Assembly: GCA_009664345.1 (NCBI GenBank)
Contig: CP043547.1
Coordinates: 1,860,001 to 1,924,000, forward strand
DNA length: 64,000 nt
Reading direction: 5' to 3'
DNA from: Planctomycetales bacterium 10988
GTDB taxonomy: Bacteria > Planctomycetota > Planctomycetia > Pirellulales > Pb10988
Part shown: positions 28,984 through 38,549 of the stretch, one piece after another
Layout: each line of letters starts with the position of its first letter
Numbering within the stretch: position 1 is the stretch's first letter
Notes under the pieces: generated by a model
Databases searched by the model: none
What the model was told of the DNA's origin: nothing
The model's input: the letters and a program-made list of their open reading frames with translations, nothing else
Program-made: the position numbers and the translations under genes

Positions 28984-29127
28984 GATAAATTCTATGATGC
29001 TTAGGCAAAAAGCGGTTTTTGTTATTTCTTCTAAAAATTACTTTTCGCATTCACCAGCGAGCAGATTTCAGGAGCGGCAATCCCTAATCTCTTTCTCGCC
29101 CCACGCCCCTCACCTCTCGCCCCTCCC

Positions 29128-30645
29128 TCAATACGCCTTCGCGAAGATGGCGACTTGGCTGGTTTCTTTGCCGGTGAAGAAACAGCGACCGGGCTTGGTT
29201 TCTTCTTCGAAGGGGAGACAACGAATGGTGACTTTGAGTTCTTTGAGGAACGTTTCTAGCTCCGGATCGTCGACATAGTAAGCCCGGGCGAAACCGCCGT
29301 GGATCTCGGGTTTCTTCTTGTTTTTGGGAGTAAAATACGCTTTGAAGGTTTCTTTGTCTTCAATGGTTTTGGTATTGTCTTCCCGAAATTCGAGGGCACG
29401 TTGGTAGAGGTTGTCTTGCATCTCTTCCAGAATCGAGACTGCTTGATCGATGAAATCCGATCGCGAGAGGGTTTGCTTTTCTTTAGGCCCTTTATCCCGT
29501 CGCCCCATGAAGACGGCATCTTTTTCCATGTCGCGAGGCCCGATCTCCAGCCGAATCGGCACTCCTTTTTTAATGTGCTGCCAAACCTTTTCCCCTCCAC
29601 GCAGGTCGCGATCGTCGATTTCCACTTCGATGGTGCGATTGGCAAAGAGTTGTTTTCGGAGGGCTTCCGCGATCTCATTGCAGTAGTTGAGAATCGCCTC
29701 GCGGCTATCGTCCTTATAGATCGGCAAGATGACGACATGCTTCGGAGCAAGCTTCGGTGGGAGAACGAGGCCATCGTCATCGCTGTGCGTCATGATCATC
29801 GCCCCAATGAGTCGCGTGCTGACGCCCCAAGATGTGGTCCAAGCGTAGGTTTCTTCCCCTTGATCGCTGAGGTATTGAATCTTCTGGGCTTTGGCAAAGT
29901 TCTGTCCGAGGAAGTGGCTGGTGCCGGCTTGCAGGGCTTTGCGATCTTGCATCATCGCTTCGATACAGTAGGTCGCCACCGCTCCGGGGAACCGTTCGCC
30001 TTCGGTCTTTTCGCCTTGAATGACGGGCATTGCCATCCAATTTTCCGCAAAGTCCGCATACACTTTGAGCATTGTTTCGGTCTCCTCGCGGGCTTCGGCT
30101 TCGGTGGCGTGAGCCGTATGTCCTTCTTGCCAAAGAAATTCCGCCGTCCGTAAAAACATCCGCGTTCGCATTTCCCAGCGGACGACATTCGCCCATTGAT
30201 TAATGAGAATCGGCAAATCGCGGTACGACTGCACCCAACGTGAGAACATCTCGCCGATGATCGTTTCGCTGGTGGGTCGGACAATCAACGGTTCTTCGAG
30301 TTTGCCAGCGGGTTGAAGGCCGCCATCGGGGGAAGGCTCTAAGCGGTGATGCGTCACGACGGCGCATTCTTTGGCGAAGCCTTCAACGTGTTCGGCTTCC
30401 TTTTCCAAATAGCTCATTGGAATGAAGAGGGGAAAATAAGCGTTCACATGCCCTGTCTCTTTAAACATGCGATCCAGGACTTGTTGGATATTTTCCCAAA
30501 GGGCATACCCCCACGGTTTGATCACCATACAGCCACGGACAGGCGAAAGCTCGGCCAGTTCGGCGGCTTTGATCACCTGTTGGAACCACTCGGGGTAGTC
30601 TTGCTCTCGGGTGGGTTCGATTGCTGTTTTCGGGGCCTTGGCCAT
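29128..30645 (-). CDS. proS: Prolyl-tRNA synthetase, archaeal/eukaryote-like type
   Basis: Class II synthetase for tRNA-Pro. 505 aa, without the YbaK-like editing insertion of the bacterial type, and with the C-terminal zinc-domain-like extension ending in AKAY (terminal Tyr) typical of the archaeal type. Motifs: SPVRGCMVIKPWGYALWE, LIVRPTSETIIGEMFSRW (motif 2 region RTRMFLRTAEFLWQEGHTAH) and the anticodon domain HVVILPIYKD. ATG 30645 is preferred; ATG 30660 is also in frame. The IS and heptamer array lie just beyond its 3' end. Confidence 0.95.
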   Translation of the reverse strand: MAKAPKTAIEPTREQDYPEWFQQVIKAAELAELSPVRGCMVIKPWGYALWENIQQVLDRMFKETGHVNAYFPLFIPMSYLEKEAEHVEGFAKECAVVTHHRLEPSPDGGLQPAGKLEEPLIVRPTSETIIGEMFSRWVQSYRDLPILINQWANVVRWEMRTRMFLRTAEFLWQEGHTAHATEAEAREETETMLKVYADFAENWMAMPVIQGEKTEGERFPGAVATYCIEAMMQDRKALQAGTSHFLGQNFAKAQKIQYLSDQGEETYAWTTSWGVSTRLIGAMIMTHSDDDGLVLPPKLAPKHVVILPIYKDDSREAILNYCNEIAEALRKQLFANRTIEVEIDDRDLRGGEKVWQHIKKGVPIRLEIGPRDMEKDAVFMGRRDKGPKEKQTLSRSDFIDQAVSILEEMQDNLYQRALEFREDNTKTIEDKETFKAYFTPKNKKKPEIHGGFARAYYVDDPELETFLKELKVTIRCLPFEEETKPGRCFFTGKETSQVAIFAKAY

Positions 30646-31220
30646 GATCTCCTTCTCCATTCCTTTGCGACTCTATTAATCTTTATGAGACGTTTCGACA
30701 AGCTTCTCTTTCGAGGCAACCATGCTGGCGTTCATTTGTATTTCGTATGTTAAATCTGGTTTTGACCATTGGGTTTTAAGATATAGGGCAACAGCAAAAA
30801 TGACCAGTAGCTCCTTCAAGGTTCCTCAAAGACATGTATTGCCTATGAGCTAGGGATAGGTAAATAGCTTCCGTTTCAACTTTTCCGCGAAAATGCTTTC
30901 TTTGTGATCCCGAAGCTGTTACTCTGAAAAGTCTTAGGGTAGCGATTTTAAACTATTTCGATCTTTCGGGGAGATAGTTTCGCGAACTTTAACTTTGGGC
31001 AGGGCAGAGAAAGTAGAATTGATTTTCCGACCAGGGAACGCCTACTTGGGCTTTTCTGCCGGATTTTGTCAAAGAAACCGTTCCCCTTTTGAAATGTCCC
31101 CTAAAATAAAATGGACAGACCTCCTTAGAGTTTTGTTCGTTATTATCAAAGACTCTCCTAAAGATAGACGCTACGATCTCCCAGCAAACTTTCACGACGC
31201 TACCGATTAAAGGAGCCGGC
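30646..31220. other. Divergent intergenic region
   Basis: About 575 bases between proS and a divergent lipoprotein gene. No coding frame, hairpin leader or T-box signature was seen. Presumed to carry both promoters. Confidence 0.4.
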
Positions 31221-32507
31221 ATGCGGCAGTTGATTGGCGTGCTCTTCTTGGGATTCATTGGCTGTAGTCAATCGAATCCAGAATACCTTGATGCCCCCGA
31301 CGAGGACATTCGCCTTGAGTCTTCCTCTCCCTCAGCCTATTCACCTGAAGAGACCATGGGCGAGCAAGTTTATTTTCCTCCAACCGCCGATCAATCACAT
31401 CCTCAACAGGCTTATCCTTCCAGCCCCTCGGCCACTTCCTGGGAATCTGAACAGAGAAATCTCTCGAAATCTTCTGCCTTTGACGAGGCTTTGCAGGCAG
31501 GAACCGCCGCCCTTCAAGCTGGAAATGCCCAAGCAGCGATCGCTTCGTTTACCGAAGCCCTTGGAGAAGAAGGGCCGCTGGCCGATGCCTATTTCAATCG
31601 CTGTTCTGCTTATTTGCTCAATCAAAATTACCGCATGGCCGCGAAAGACCGCTGTCGTGCTGTGCAATTCGATCCGTCTTTGGAAGCGTGGGCTCCCAGC
31701 TATGTTATGCTCTTTGAACTCCCAGCAGACCTAGCATTGACCCCCTCGGAAAGAGACCAGCATTTATCAACGTTGGAAAAACGATTTCGTGCGTTATCTC
31801 AGTATCGAGCCCATCTTTATTGGCTGAATGAACGGCAACTTCAAGTAGAGATCTTGGGTAAGAATTCCACAAGTCCGCTCCTCGTTCGGCAACTGGTTGA
31901 ACAGAAAGGGCTGATCTCTTTGCAATGTCCGGCGATTACGGGGTCGGAAACACCCGAAAGGGATCACCAAAGTGAAACTCCTTCCTTCCTCCTTCCGAAA
32001 GCACTGCTGGAACCATGCAAGTTCCTTCCAGATTTTGCAAGCTGGAAAAAGAAAACTACCAGCGAAGGCACTTTAATTTCCTTGCAGTCGGAGCCTTTTC
32101 AACTATCTGGGAGTTCTCAAACGGAATTGCATTTTCTCCGGCATGTTGATCAGGGGAGTCTGCTAGCGTTAAACTGCTTGCCATCTGTTTCGAAGGCAAT
32201 CGATAACTGGCTCCAACAAAAGTCCGCGGACCCTTGGGAAAAACGACCGCTGGCGGTGATGTTGATGATGGATGAACAAGTCTTGGCAGCAGGCAAGTTT
32301 CTCCCTTTCGCATCTTCGCAGCCGTTCTATTTGCTTTCCGAGGGGAAAACGAGCGAGGAGTTGGAAATCTTGGCGGCGATCGTTGCCAGTGGTCCAACCG
32401 CGACTGCTCTACATTGTCTGCATGAGGAATCGTTGCTGATCGAAATAGATTCGGTTCCCCCGGAAGCAACCACGGTCGAAAACACGCTTTCTTATTCGGG
32501 GCTTTAA
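31221..32507 (+). CDS. Lipoprotein with TPR-like repeats, 428 aa
   Basis: MRQLIGVLFLGFIGC is a short lipoprotein signal with cysteine 15. After a Ser/Pro-rich linker, residues 85-160 form TPR-like helices (FDEALQAGTAALQAGNAQAA, ADAYFNRCSAYLLNQNYRMAAKDRCRAVQFDPSL). The C-terminal 250 residues are unrecognised. AAAGGAG lies 6 bases before ATG 31221. Probably a cell-envelope scaffold; the partner is unknown. Confidence 0.8.
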   Translation: MRQLIGVLFLGFIGCSQSNPEYLDAPDEDIRLESSSPSAYSPEETMGEQVYFPPTADQSHPQQAYPSSPSATSWESEQRNLSKSSAFDEALQAGTAALQAGNAQAAIASFTEALGEEGPLADAYFNRCSAYLLNQNYRMAAKDRCRAVQFDPSLEAWAPSYVMLFELPADLALTPSERDQHLSTLEKRFRALSQYRAHLYWLNERQLQVEILGKNSTSPLLVRQLVEQKGLISLQCPAITGSETPERDHQSETPSFLLPKALLEPCKFLPDFASWKKKTTSEGTLISLQSEPFQLSGSSQTELHFLRHVDQGSLLALNCLPSVSKAIDNWLQQKSADPWEKRPLAVMLMMDEQVLAAGKFLPFASSQPFYLLSEGKTSEELEILAAIVASGPTATALHCLHEESLLIEIDSVPPEATTVENTLSYSGL

Positions 32508-32565
32508 TTGGCTCTCTTATGATTGAGAGTCGAACAACTTCTATATCACTGATAGGGAACTTTTC

Positions 32566-33276
32566 ATGAAACGAACCGCCGTGATCCTCGGGATGGTTGG
32601 GCTGATCTTCGCAAGCAGCCTTTCCGCTTTTGCCCAAACGGATACCAAACAAACCCGGGCCAATCGCGCTCAAACCAAAAATGCCGCTTTTGCCGAAGTC
32701 ACCGACAATCCAAGTTTGCCACGTGTGCTGTTGATCGGGGATTCGATCTCAATCGGCTATACGACGTCTGTGCAAAAAATGCTCAAAGGCAAAGCGAATG
32801 TCCATCGTATTCCAACCAACGGCGGCCCCACGATTAAAGGGCTGGATAGTTTGACCGAATGGCTGGGCGATGGAAAGTGGGACATCATCCACTTCAATTG
32901 GGGCTTGCATGATCTGAAATATATGGAAGGCAAGCATCAAGTCGGCTTGGAAGAATACCGTCAAAACTTGGAAACGCTGGTCAAACAAATGAAAAAGACC
33001 GGGGCCACGCTGATTTGGTGTTCCACCACTCCGGTTCCCGAAGGTGTTTCTCCTCCCAGAACCAACAAAGATGTGGAAGCCTACAACCAAGCGGCGCTGA
33101 AGATCATGAAAAAGCATGATGTCCTGATCGACGATCTTTATACTTATGCCCTTCCGCAACTTAGTGAAATTCAACGACCGAACAATGTTCACTTCTCCCC
33201 GGAAGGTTCAGCAGTCCTCGCGGAACAGGTCGCCGATTCGATCATGAAGGTCATTCGCGATCGAAGACCTCGCTAG
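32566..33276 (+). CDS. Secreted SGNH/GDSL hydrolase
   Basis: 236 aa with a signal peptide (MKRTAVILGMVGLIFASSLSAFAQ, cleavage after AFA). SGNH blocks are clear: block I LLIGDSISIGYT (catalytic Ser), block II with NGGPTIKGL, block III NWGLHDLKY in place of GxND, and block V NNVHFSPEG with the catalytic His. Likely an esterase or lipase-type hydrolase acting on an acetylated glycan, a common planctomycete role, but the substrate is inference. Follows the TPR lipoprotein gene by 58 bases. Confidence 0.9.
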   Translation: MKRTAVILGMVGLIFASSLSAFAQTDTKQTRANRAQTKNAAFAEVTDNPSLPRVLLIGDSISIGYTTSVQKMLKGKANVHRIPTNGGPTIKGLDSLTEWLGDGKWDIIHFNWGLHDLKYMEGKHQVGLEEYRQNLETLVKQMKKTGATLIWCSTTPVPEGVSPPRTNKDVEAYNQAALKIMKKHDVLIDDLYTYALPQLSEIQRPNNVHFSPEGSAVLAEQVADSIMKVIRDRRPR

Positions 33277-33305
33277 AGAATCAAAAAGTACTTTTTCAAT
33301 AAAAG

Positions 33306-33345
33306 AAGTCTCAGCAAGCGGAGCCTTGTTCGCCTGCTGAGACTT
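33306..33345. terminator. Bidirectional terminator between SGNH hydrolase and valS
   Basis: Stem AAGTCTCAGCAAGCG (33306-33320) with CGCCTGCTGAGACTT (33331-33345), 15 bp with one G-U, flanked by A-rich and T-rich tracts. Confidence 0.9.
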
Positions 33346-33369
33346 TTCTTTTTCTAGACGAGAAGTCCG

Positions 33370-36300
33370 CTATGCCTTTTGTTGGGCGGCTTTCAAATCT
33401 CCGAGGGTTGATTCGGCGATGCGAACCTGTTCGCGAAGTTCTTGCAACGATTCGCGCTCACGCTCGACCACTTCCTTCGGTGCCCGTGAGACGAAGTTTT
33501 CATTCTCCAGCTTCTTGGCTTTCCCTTCGATCATTTTTTCGAGCTTGCTGATTTCTTTTTCCTGTTTGGCAATCTCTTTATCGAAATCCAGGAACGCTTG
33601 CAAATCGACGAAGACTTCGTAAGAGACCGATTCGCCGCCGGCGGATTGTGCCGTAAACTGGAAACTCGAACTCGCTGCCGGGGGTTTGATATCACTTCCC
33701 ATCGCAGCCAGCTCCGCACCTGCCATCGAAGCGAAGTAGGCCTTCATCGGTTCAATGAGCTTGACCGCCTTTTCATCACATCGGACAAAGAAGGGGATCG
33801 TCTCCTTGGGCGGAATGTTCTGTCGGCTTCGAATCTCACGCAGCCCTTTGAGCATCTCTTGGAAGCAGGCGAATTCCGCTTCAATGCCGGGATTGAGCCA
33901 CTTTTCATCCGCGACTGGCCAATCGGCAATCATCACGCTTTCCGCTGGTTCACTCGGATTGGATAACCCACGCTTCGGGGCGACTTCATTGAGCCGGTGC
34001 CAAATTTCTTCCGTGACAAACGGAGTCAACGGGTGCAACAAGCGAACAAGTTGGTCGAGGACAAACGCCAAAATCCGCAGCGCAACGGCTTGTTCATCCT
34101 TCGATTGCAGCCGCTGTTTAACCATTTCCAGGTAAAAACTGCAAAACTCATCCCAAGCATAATCGTATAACGTCCGGGCGGCTTCGGCATACTTGAAGTT
34201 TTCAAAAGCCTCGGTGACTTGCTGGGTCACCGCCGTCAGGCGACTGAGCAACCAACGATCTTCGACCTCAAGGGCATCTTCCGGCACCTCGGCAGGGGCG
34301 TAGTTCTCCAGATTCATCAAGCAGAAGCGGGCAGCGTTCCACAACTTATTACAGAAGTTTCGCGACACTTCAAACCGCGGACTCGTGACCGTAGCTCGGG
34401 GCAGGCCGAGGTCTTCCTCCGAACGTGCCCATTGTGTGGAAAACTCTTTCTTACAATGTTTGCACTCGATCCGTGCCAGCGAACGATTCTTCTTGCTCTG
34501 CGGAATCGCTCCTTCACAATGTGGGCATTGGTACTCGACCGGGATGCGGACGTCTTGCGTTTCCGTGGTGAGATAAGCCAAGGCAAAGCGGAGAGCATCG
34601 GTCCCGGATTGGCGAATCACCTCCAAGGGATCGACGCCGTTTCCCTTGCTTTTGGACATCGTTTCGCCATCGCCATCGAGAATCTTCGGGTGAATGAAGA
34701 CCTGATGGAAAGGAATTTCACCCACGTTGTGCAACCCGGTCAGCACCATCCGCGCGACCCACAGCGTGAGAATATCACGACTCGTAATCAACACACTTGT
34801 CGGATAATAGTATTCAAGGTCCTTCGTTTGTTCTGGCCAACCGAGTGTCGAATGCGGCCACAACGCCGAACTAAACCAAGTATCAAGAACATCTTCTTCG
34901 CGAATGAAGCCTTCCGCTTCGTATTTTTTGCCTAGTTCCGCATCCTCCGATTCGCTGCAAATACAGAGATGGACCGTGCCATAAGGGAGGTCCTCCATCG
35001 CGGCTTGCGATTGCGGATCGTCGCGATTTTCCAAAGATTGGCGTTCCTCGTTGATCTCCAGCCAGATGGAAACGCGGCCATCTTGAACGGCTTTATCTTC
35101 TCGCAAGAGATTCATCAAATCATCCGCTTCGCCTTCTTCAGCAGCATTCCGCGACCAGACAGGAATTTGATGCCCCCACCAGAGTTGCCGACCGATGGGC
35201 CAATCCCGTTTTTCGGAAAGCCAATCGTGATAACTTTTCGCATAGCGAGCCGGAATGATTTCGACCTGTCCCTCGCTGACGGCATCCATCGCGGATTGGG
35301 CGAGTTGATCCATTTTGACAAACCATTGATCGGCCAAGTACGGTTCGATCGGCGTCTTCGATCGATCGCTATGAGCCAGCTCGATCTCACGGGCTTCGAC
35401 ATCCAAGAGCAAGCCTTGTTCTTCCAGATCGGCAACCACTTTTTTACGGGCTTGTTTGATGGTCAAACCTTCGTAAGGTCCGGCATAGGCATTCAACTTT
35501 CCATCAGGATTCAAGATGTTGATCATCGGCAAATCTTGCCGCAAACCGACTTGATAGTCGTTCGGATCGTGGGCCGGAGTGATCTTCACACAGCCACTTC
35601 CTAGCTCCGGCTTGGCCCATTCATCTGTAACGAGGCGGATCTTTCGCTTGAGCAGAGGCAACTCGATTTCGCGACCATCAGCGGCCATCTTGGCCAAGGT
35701 TTTCAACGTCGGCAGGTGTGTGTCGTATCGTTTTTCCAGGGCTTCCAATTGTTTTTGCAGGCCGGGCTTCTCTTTTTCATTGGCAGCAGCCAAGCGTTCC
35801 TTCAACCCTTTGGCCACTTTATCAAGGGCCTTCTTCGGATCAGGATGCACGGCCACTGCGGTATCGCCCAGCATGGTCTCCGGACGAGTGGTCGCGACGA
35901 CAACGTGATCCGGCTCGCTGGCTTTCGGACCGATCACAGGATACTTGAAGTGCCAAAAATGCCCTTTGACTTGATCGTAAAAGACTTCATCATCGGAAAC
36001 AGCCGTTTGTAGAAAAGTATCCCAATTCACAAGACGCTTGCCGCGATAGATCAGACCTTGCGAAAAGAGACTAAAGAACGTCTGTCGCACGGCGCGAGTG
36101 CAGGTCTCATCGAGCGTGAAGCGAGTCCGCCGCCAATCGCAGCTACAACCCATCTGCCGGATTTGATTCAAAATCCGCTTTTCATATTCTTCCTTCCAAT
36201 CCCAAATCCGCGAAACGAGGGCCTCGCGACCGAGATCGTGCCGAGTGAGATTTTCCTCTTCATGCAAACGTCGTTCGACCACGGCTTGCGTGGCGATGCC

Positions 36301-36558
36301 GGCATGGTCGGTCCCCGGCACCCAAAGGGCATTTTCCCCCCGCATGCGATGGAATCGGATCAGGCTGTCTTGCAAGGTTTCATTGAGGGCATGCCCCAAG
36401 TGCAGGGCCCCGGTGACATTCGGCGGAGGAATGACAATCGTGAACGGGACACGGTCCGGATCGGGATCGCTTTGTGAATAGCCGCGTTCTTCCCAATGGG
36501 CATTCCAGCATTCTTGTGCGGCGGCATGATCGTACTGCTTGGGCAATTCTTGGGACAT
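33370..36558 (-). CDS. valS: Valyl-tRNA synthetase with a zinc-ribbon-like insertion
   Basis: Class I synthetase for tRNA-Val, 1062 aa, longer than typical bacterial ValRS. HIGH-type PPPNVTGALHLGHALNETL lies near residue 50 and the MSKS loop is GETMSKSKGNGVDP. Two insertions stand out. A lysine/glutamate-rich helical segment of about 50 residues lies in the editing domain (around 233-280). A cysteine insertion follows the MSKS region: CPHC near 678 and CKHC near 699, just before NFCNKLWNAARFCLMN. The C-terminus is the usual coiled coil. ATG 36558 is chosen. It follows cimA by 84 bases on the same strand. Confidence 0.96.
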   Translation of the reverse strand: MSQELPKQYDHAAAQECWNAHWEERGYSQSDPDPDRVPFTIVIPPPNVTGALHLGHALNETLQDSLIRFHRMRGENALWVPGTDHAGIATQAVVERRLHEEENLTRHDLGREALVSRIWDWKEEYEKRILNQIRQMGCSCDWRRTRFTLDETCTRAVRQTFFSLFSQGLIYRGKRLVNWDTFLQTAVSDDEVFYDQVKGHFWHFKYPVIGPKASEPDHVVVATTRPETMLGDTAVAVHPDPKKALDKVAKGLKERLAAANEKEKPGLQKQLEALEKRYDTHLPTLKTLAKMAADGREIELPLLKRKIRLVTDEWAKPELGSGCVKITPAHDPNDYQVGLRQDLPMINILNPDGKLNAYAGPYEGLTIKQARKKVVADLEEQGLLLDVEAREIELAHSDRSKTPIEPYLADQWFVKMDQLAQSAMDAVSEGQVEIIPARYAKSYHDWLSEKRDWPIGRQLWWGHQIPVWSRNAAEEGEADDLMNLLREDKAVQDGRVSIWLEINEERQSLENRDDPQSQAAMEDLPYGTVHLCICSESEDAELGKKYEAEGFIREEDVLDTWFSSALWPHSTLGWPEQTKDLEYYYPTSVLITSRDILTLWVARMVLTGLHNVGEIPFHQVFIHPKILDGDGETMSKSKGNGVDPLEVIRQSGTDALRFALAYLTTETQDVRIPVEYQCPHCEGAIPQSKKNRSLARIECKHCKKEFSTQWARSEEDLGLPRATVTSPRFEVSRNFCNKLWNAARFCLMNLENYAPAEVPEDALEVEDRWLLSRLTAVTQQVTEAFENFKYAEAARTLYDYAWDEFCSFYLEMVKQRLQSKDEQAVALRILAFVLDQLVRLLHPLTPFVTEEIWHRLNEVAPKRGLSNPSEPAESVMIADWPVADEKWLNPGIEAEFACFQEMLKGLREIRSRQNIPPKETIPFFVRCDEKAVKLIEPMKAYFASMAGAELAAMGSDIKPPAASSSFQFTAQSAGGESVSYEVFVDLQAFLDFDKEIAKQEKEISKLEKMIEGKAKKLENENFVSRAPKEVVERERESLQELREQVRIAESTLGDLKAAQQKA

Positions 36559-36614
36559 GGCCAATTCCTATCGCCTGAGATTCTCTTCCGAGTCGAACTA
36601 ACTGTAATTTTCTA

Positions 36615-36636
36615 AAAACCACTTTTTGAAAGTGAT
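36615..36636 (-). terminator. Weak terminator-like hairpin between cimA and valS
   Basis: On the minus strand ATCACTTT pairs with AAAGTGGT (8 bp, one G-U) around a 3-base loop, followed by TTTT. The stem is A+U-rich, so it may only attenuate transcription into valS. Confidence 0.45.
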
Positions 36637-36642
36637 TCAATG

Positions 36643-38238
36643 TTACTCTTTACGTTTGGGTCGCAATTTTTGGTCTTCGTCTTTGTAGAGTTTGTATTCG
36701 AAGCTATCGACCAAGGCTTGCCAGCTGGCTTCGATGATATTTTCATGGACGCCGATCGTTCCCCAATCGCCGTCTTGATCACCACTTTCGATAATGACGC
36801 GGACACGGGCGGTCGTGCCATCGCCGGAGTTGATCACGCGGACCTTATAATCAAGGAGCTTGAGTTTTTCCAAAGCTGGGAAATCTTCCGCAAGACCTTT
36901 TCGCAAAGCGGCATCCAAGGCGTTCACCGGACCATTACCCTCGGCGACTTCGTGGCGAATGGTGTCAAAGATTTTCATCTTCACGGTCGCTTCGGTGAGC
37001 AGCTTCCCTTCGACACCGACTTCGGTATTTACATGATAACGGAGTCTCTCGAACCAAGGGCGATACGTCCCGGCAACTTTTTTGACCAAGAGATCGAAGG
37101 AAGCTTCCGCCGCTTCGAATTGATAACCTTGATTCTCTAGCTCGACGACGCGATTGAGAATCTCACCCATTAGCTCCTTATCTTTTTTGATGTCGTGCTT
37201 GTCAGCCAAGAGCATGATGTTGGAACGCCCGGAAAGCTCGCTCACCAAGAAGCGGCGTTCGTTGCCGACTTTTTCAGGGTGAATATGTTCGTAACTCTCG
37301 GCCGCTTTGGCGACGGCGTGAACGTGCATACCCCCTTTGTGAGCAAAGGCACTCTGACCGACGAAGGGTTGGTTGTTGCGAATGCTCATGTTCGCGGTTT
37401 CGTAAACAAATCGCGAAATTTCCGTCAAGCGTCCGATATCATGGGTAGAACGCAGGACTTCATATCCTTTCTTCTTCAGAGCCAAATTCGCAACGACGGA
37501 GATCAGATCGGCATTCCCGCAGCGTTCGCCGATGCCGTTGATGGTTCCTTGGACTTGAATAGCCCCGGCGTCGACCCCGGCCAAGGAGTTCGCTTCGGCC
37601 AAGTCGCAATCATTATGACAGTGAATGCCAACAGGAACCGGGAGCTGTTTCACGGCGAGCTTTGTGAGTTCGGCGATTTCTTCCGGCATCGTGCCGCCGT
37701 TGGTATCGCAAAGCACGACCATGGACGCCCCGGCTTCGGCAGCCGCTTGCAAGGTTAACAGGGCATATTCCGGATTGGCCTTCCAACCATCGAAACAGTG
37801 TTCGGCATCGTAAATGATCTCGCGGCCTTGCTCCTTTAAATAGGCAACCGTCTCGCGGATCATCGCGATATTCTCTTCCAGCGAAACCCCTAACACATTG
37901 ACCGCGTGGAAGTCGGACGTTTTCCCCACGATGGTCATTACGGGGGCCTTCGACTCCAGCAAGGCCTTCATGCCAGGATCGTCGGCGGCTTTCATGCCGC
38001 GGCGGCGAGTCATCCCAAAGGCACAGACTTTCGCATGTTCGAGCTGCATCTCATGGACACGTTGAAAGAATTCGGCGTCCTTCGCATTCGAAAGGGGATA
38101 GCCTCCTTCAATGTAGTCAAACCCGCATTGATCGAGCTTTTTAGCGATCATCAATTTATCGTGCAGCGAAAAATGAACGCCTTCGCCTTGGGAGCCATCT
38201 CGGAGCGTCGTGTCGTAGATTTGGATCTTGGTTGTCAT
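36643..38238 (-). CDS. cimA: (R)-citramalate synthase
   Basis: Condenses acetyl-CoA with pyruvate to citramalate, the threonine-independent route to 2-oxobutyrate and isoleucine. 531 aa. HMGL-like barrel: IQIYDTTLRDGSQGEGVHFS at the N-terminus, VVLCDTNGGTMPEEI, GIHCHNDCDLAEANSLAGVDAG spanning the metal site, INGIGERCGNADL; then the C-terminal regulatory domain (LDYKVRVINSGDGTTARVRV), the likely isoleucine-sensing region. The length and the YEHIHPEKVGN and GRSN segments match CimA rather than LeuA. ATG 38238 is preferred. It lies behind a probable attenuator and ahead of valS. Confidence 0.94.
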   Translation of the reverse strand: MTTKIQIYDTTLRDGSQGEGVHFSLHDKLMIAKKLDQCGFDYIEGGYPLSNAKDAEFFQRVHEMQLEHAKVCAFGMTRRRGMKAADDPGMKALLESKAPVMTIVGKTSDFHAVNVLGVSLEENIAMIRETVAYLKEQGREIIYDAEHCFDGWKANPEYALLTLQAAAEAGASMVVLCDTNGGTMPEEIAELTKLAVKQLPVPVGIHCHNDCDLAEANSLAGVDAGAIQVQGTINGIGERCGNADLISVVANLALKKKGYEVLRSTHDIGRLTEISRFVYETANMSIRNNQPFVGQSAFAHKGGMHVHAVAKAAESYEHIHPEKVGNERRFLVSELSGRSNIMLLADKHDIKKDKELMGEILNRVVELENQGYQFEAAEASFDLLVKKVAGTYRPWFERLRYHVNTEVGVEGKLLTEATVKMKIFDTIRHEVAEGNGPVNALDAALRKGLAEDFPALEKLKLLDYKVRVINSGDGTTARVRVIIESGDQDGDWGTIGVHENIIEASWQALVDSFEYKLYKDEDQKLRPKRKE

Positions 38239-38307
38239 TGAAGGAGTCTCCTCATTGCGGAGCACAGCAGGGGGCTAGTTGGTCGAAAGAGGCCTCAGTC
38301 GCTAAAC

Positions 38308-38339
38308 AAAAAAACCCTGAAACCAGAAGGCCTCAGGGT
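38308..38339 (-). terminator. Attenuator terminator in the cimA leader
   Basis: On the minus strand ACCCTGA (38339-38333) pairs with TCAGGGT (38320-38314), followed by seven T. It lies 70 bases before the cimA start, within the leader. Its 5' arm CCTGAGGCC (38337-38329) can instead pair with GGCCTTAGG (38373-38365), which spans the stop codon of the leader frame. Confidence 0.75.
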
Positions 38340-38365
38340 ATTGCAATCGTTTCTAATACGCTTTC

Positions 38366-38482
38366 CTAAGGCCAAACCGGAGAGTACGGAATCGCAATCT
38401 TTCCCAAAATCGAAATCGCCACCAGCATCACCAGCGAGGTGATTGGCTGAACGATTCGTGGTAAGATGGAATTCAACAACAC
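38366..38482 (-). CDS. Putative branched-chain leader peptide upstream of cimA
   Basis: A short frame ending at TAG 38368-38366. From GTG 38482 it encodes 38 residues, of which 17 are Ile, Leu or Val (seven Ile); from ATG 38428 it encodes MLVAISILGKIAIPYSPVWP. AAGG about 8 bases upstream supports the GTG start; the ATG has only GGTG. It lies between a good promoter and a terminator hairpin, in front of an isoleucine-pathway gene. A small membrane peptide is the alternative reading. Confidence 0.55.
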   Translation of the reverse strand: MLLNSILPRIVQPITSLVMLVAISILGKIAIPYSPVWP

Positions 38483-38549
38483 AGTAAAGCCTTAAGGAAT
38501 GCGAAGACGGCTATTGGCAACAACCGTATCGAAATCTGCGTAAGTGTTT

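Noticed and set aside
38308-38339. Hairpin explained simply as the cysK terminator
   Set aside because: It lies nearly 290 bases past the cysK stop, with a good promoter and a leader frame in between; kept as the main alternative to attenuation.
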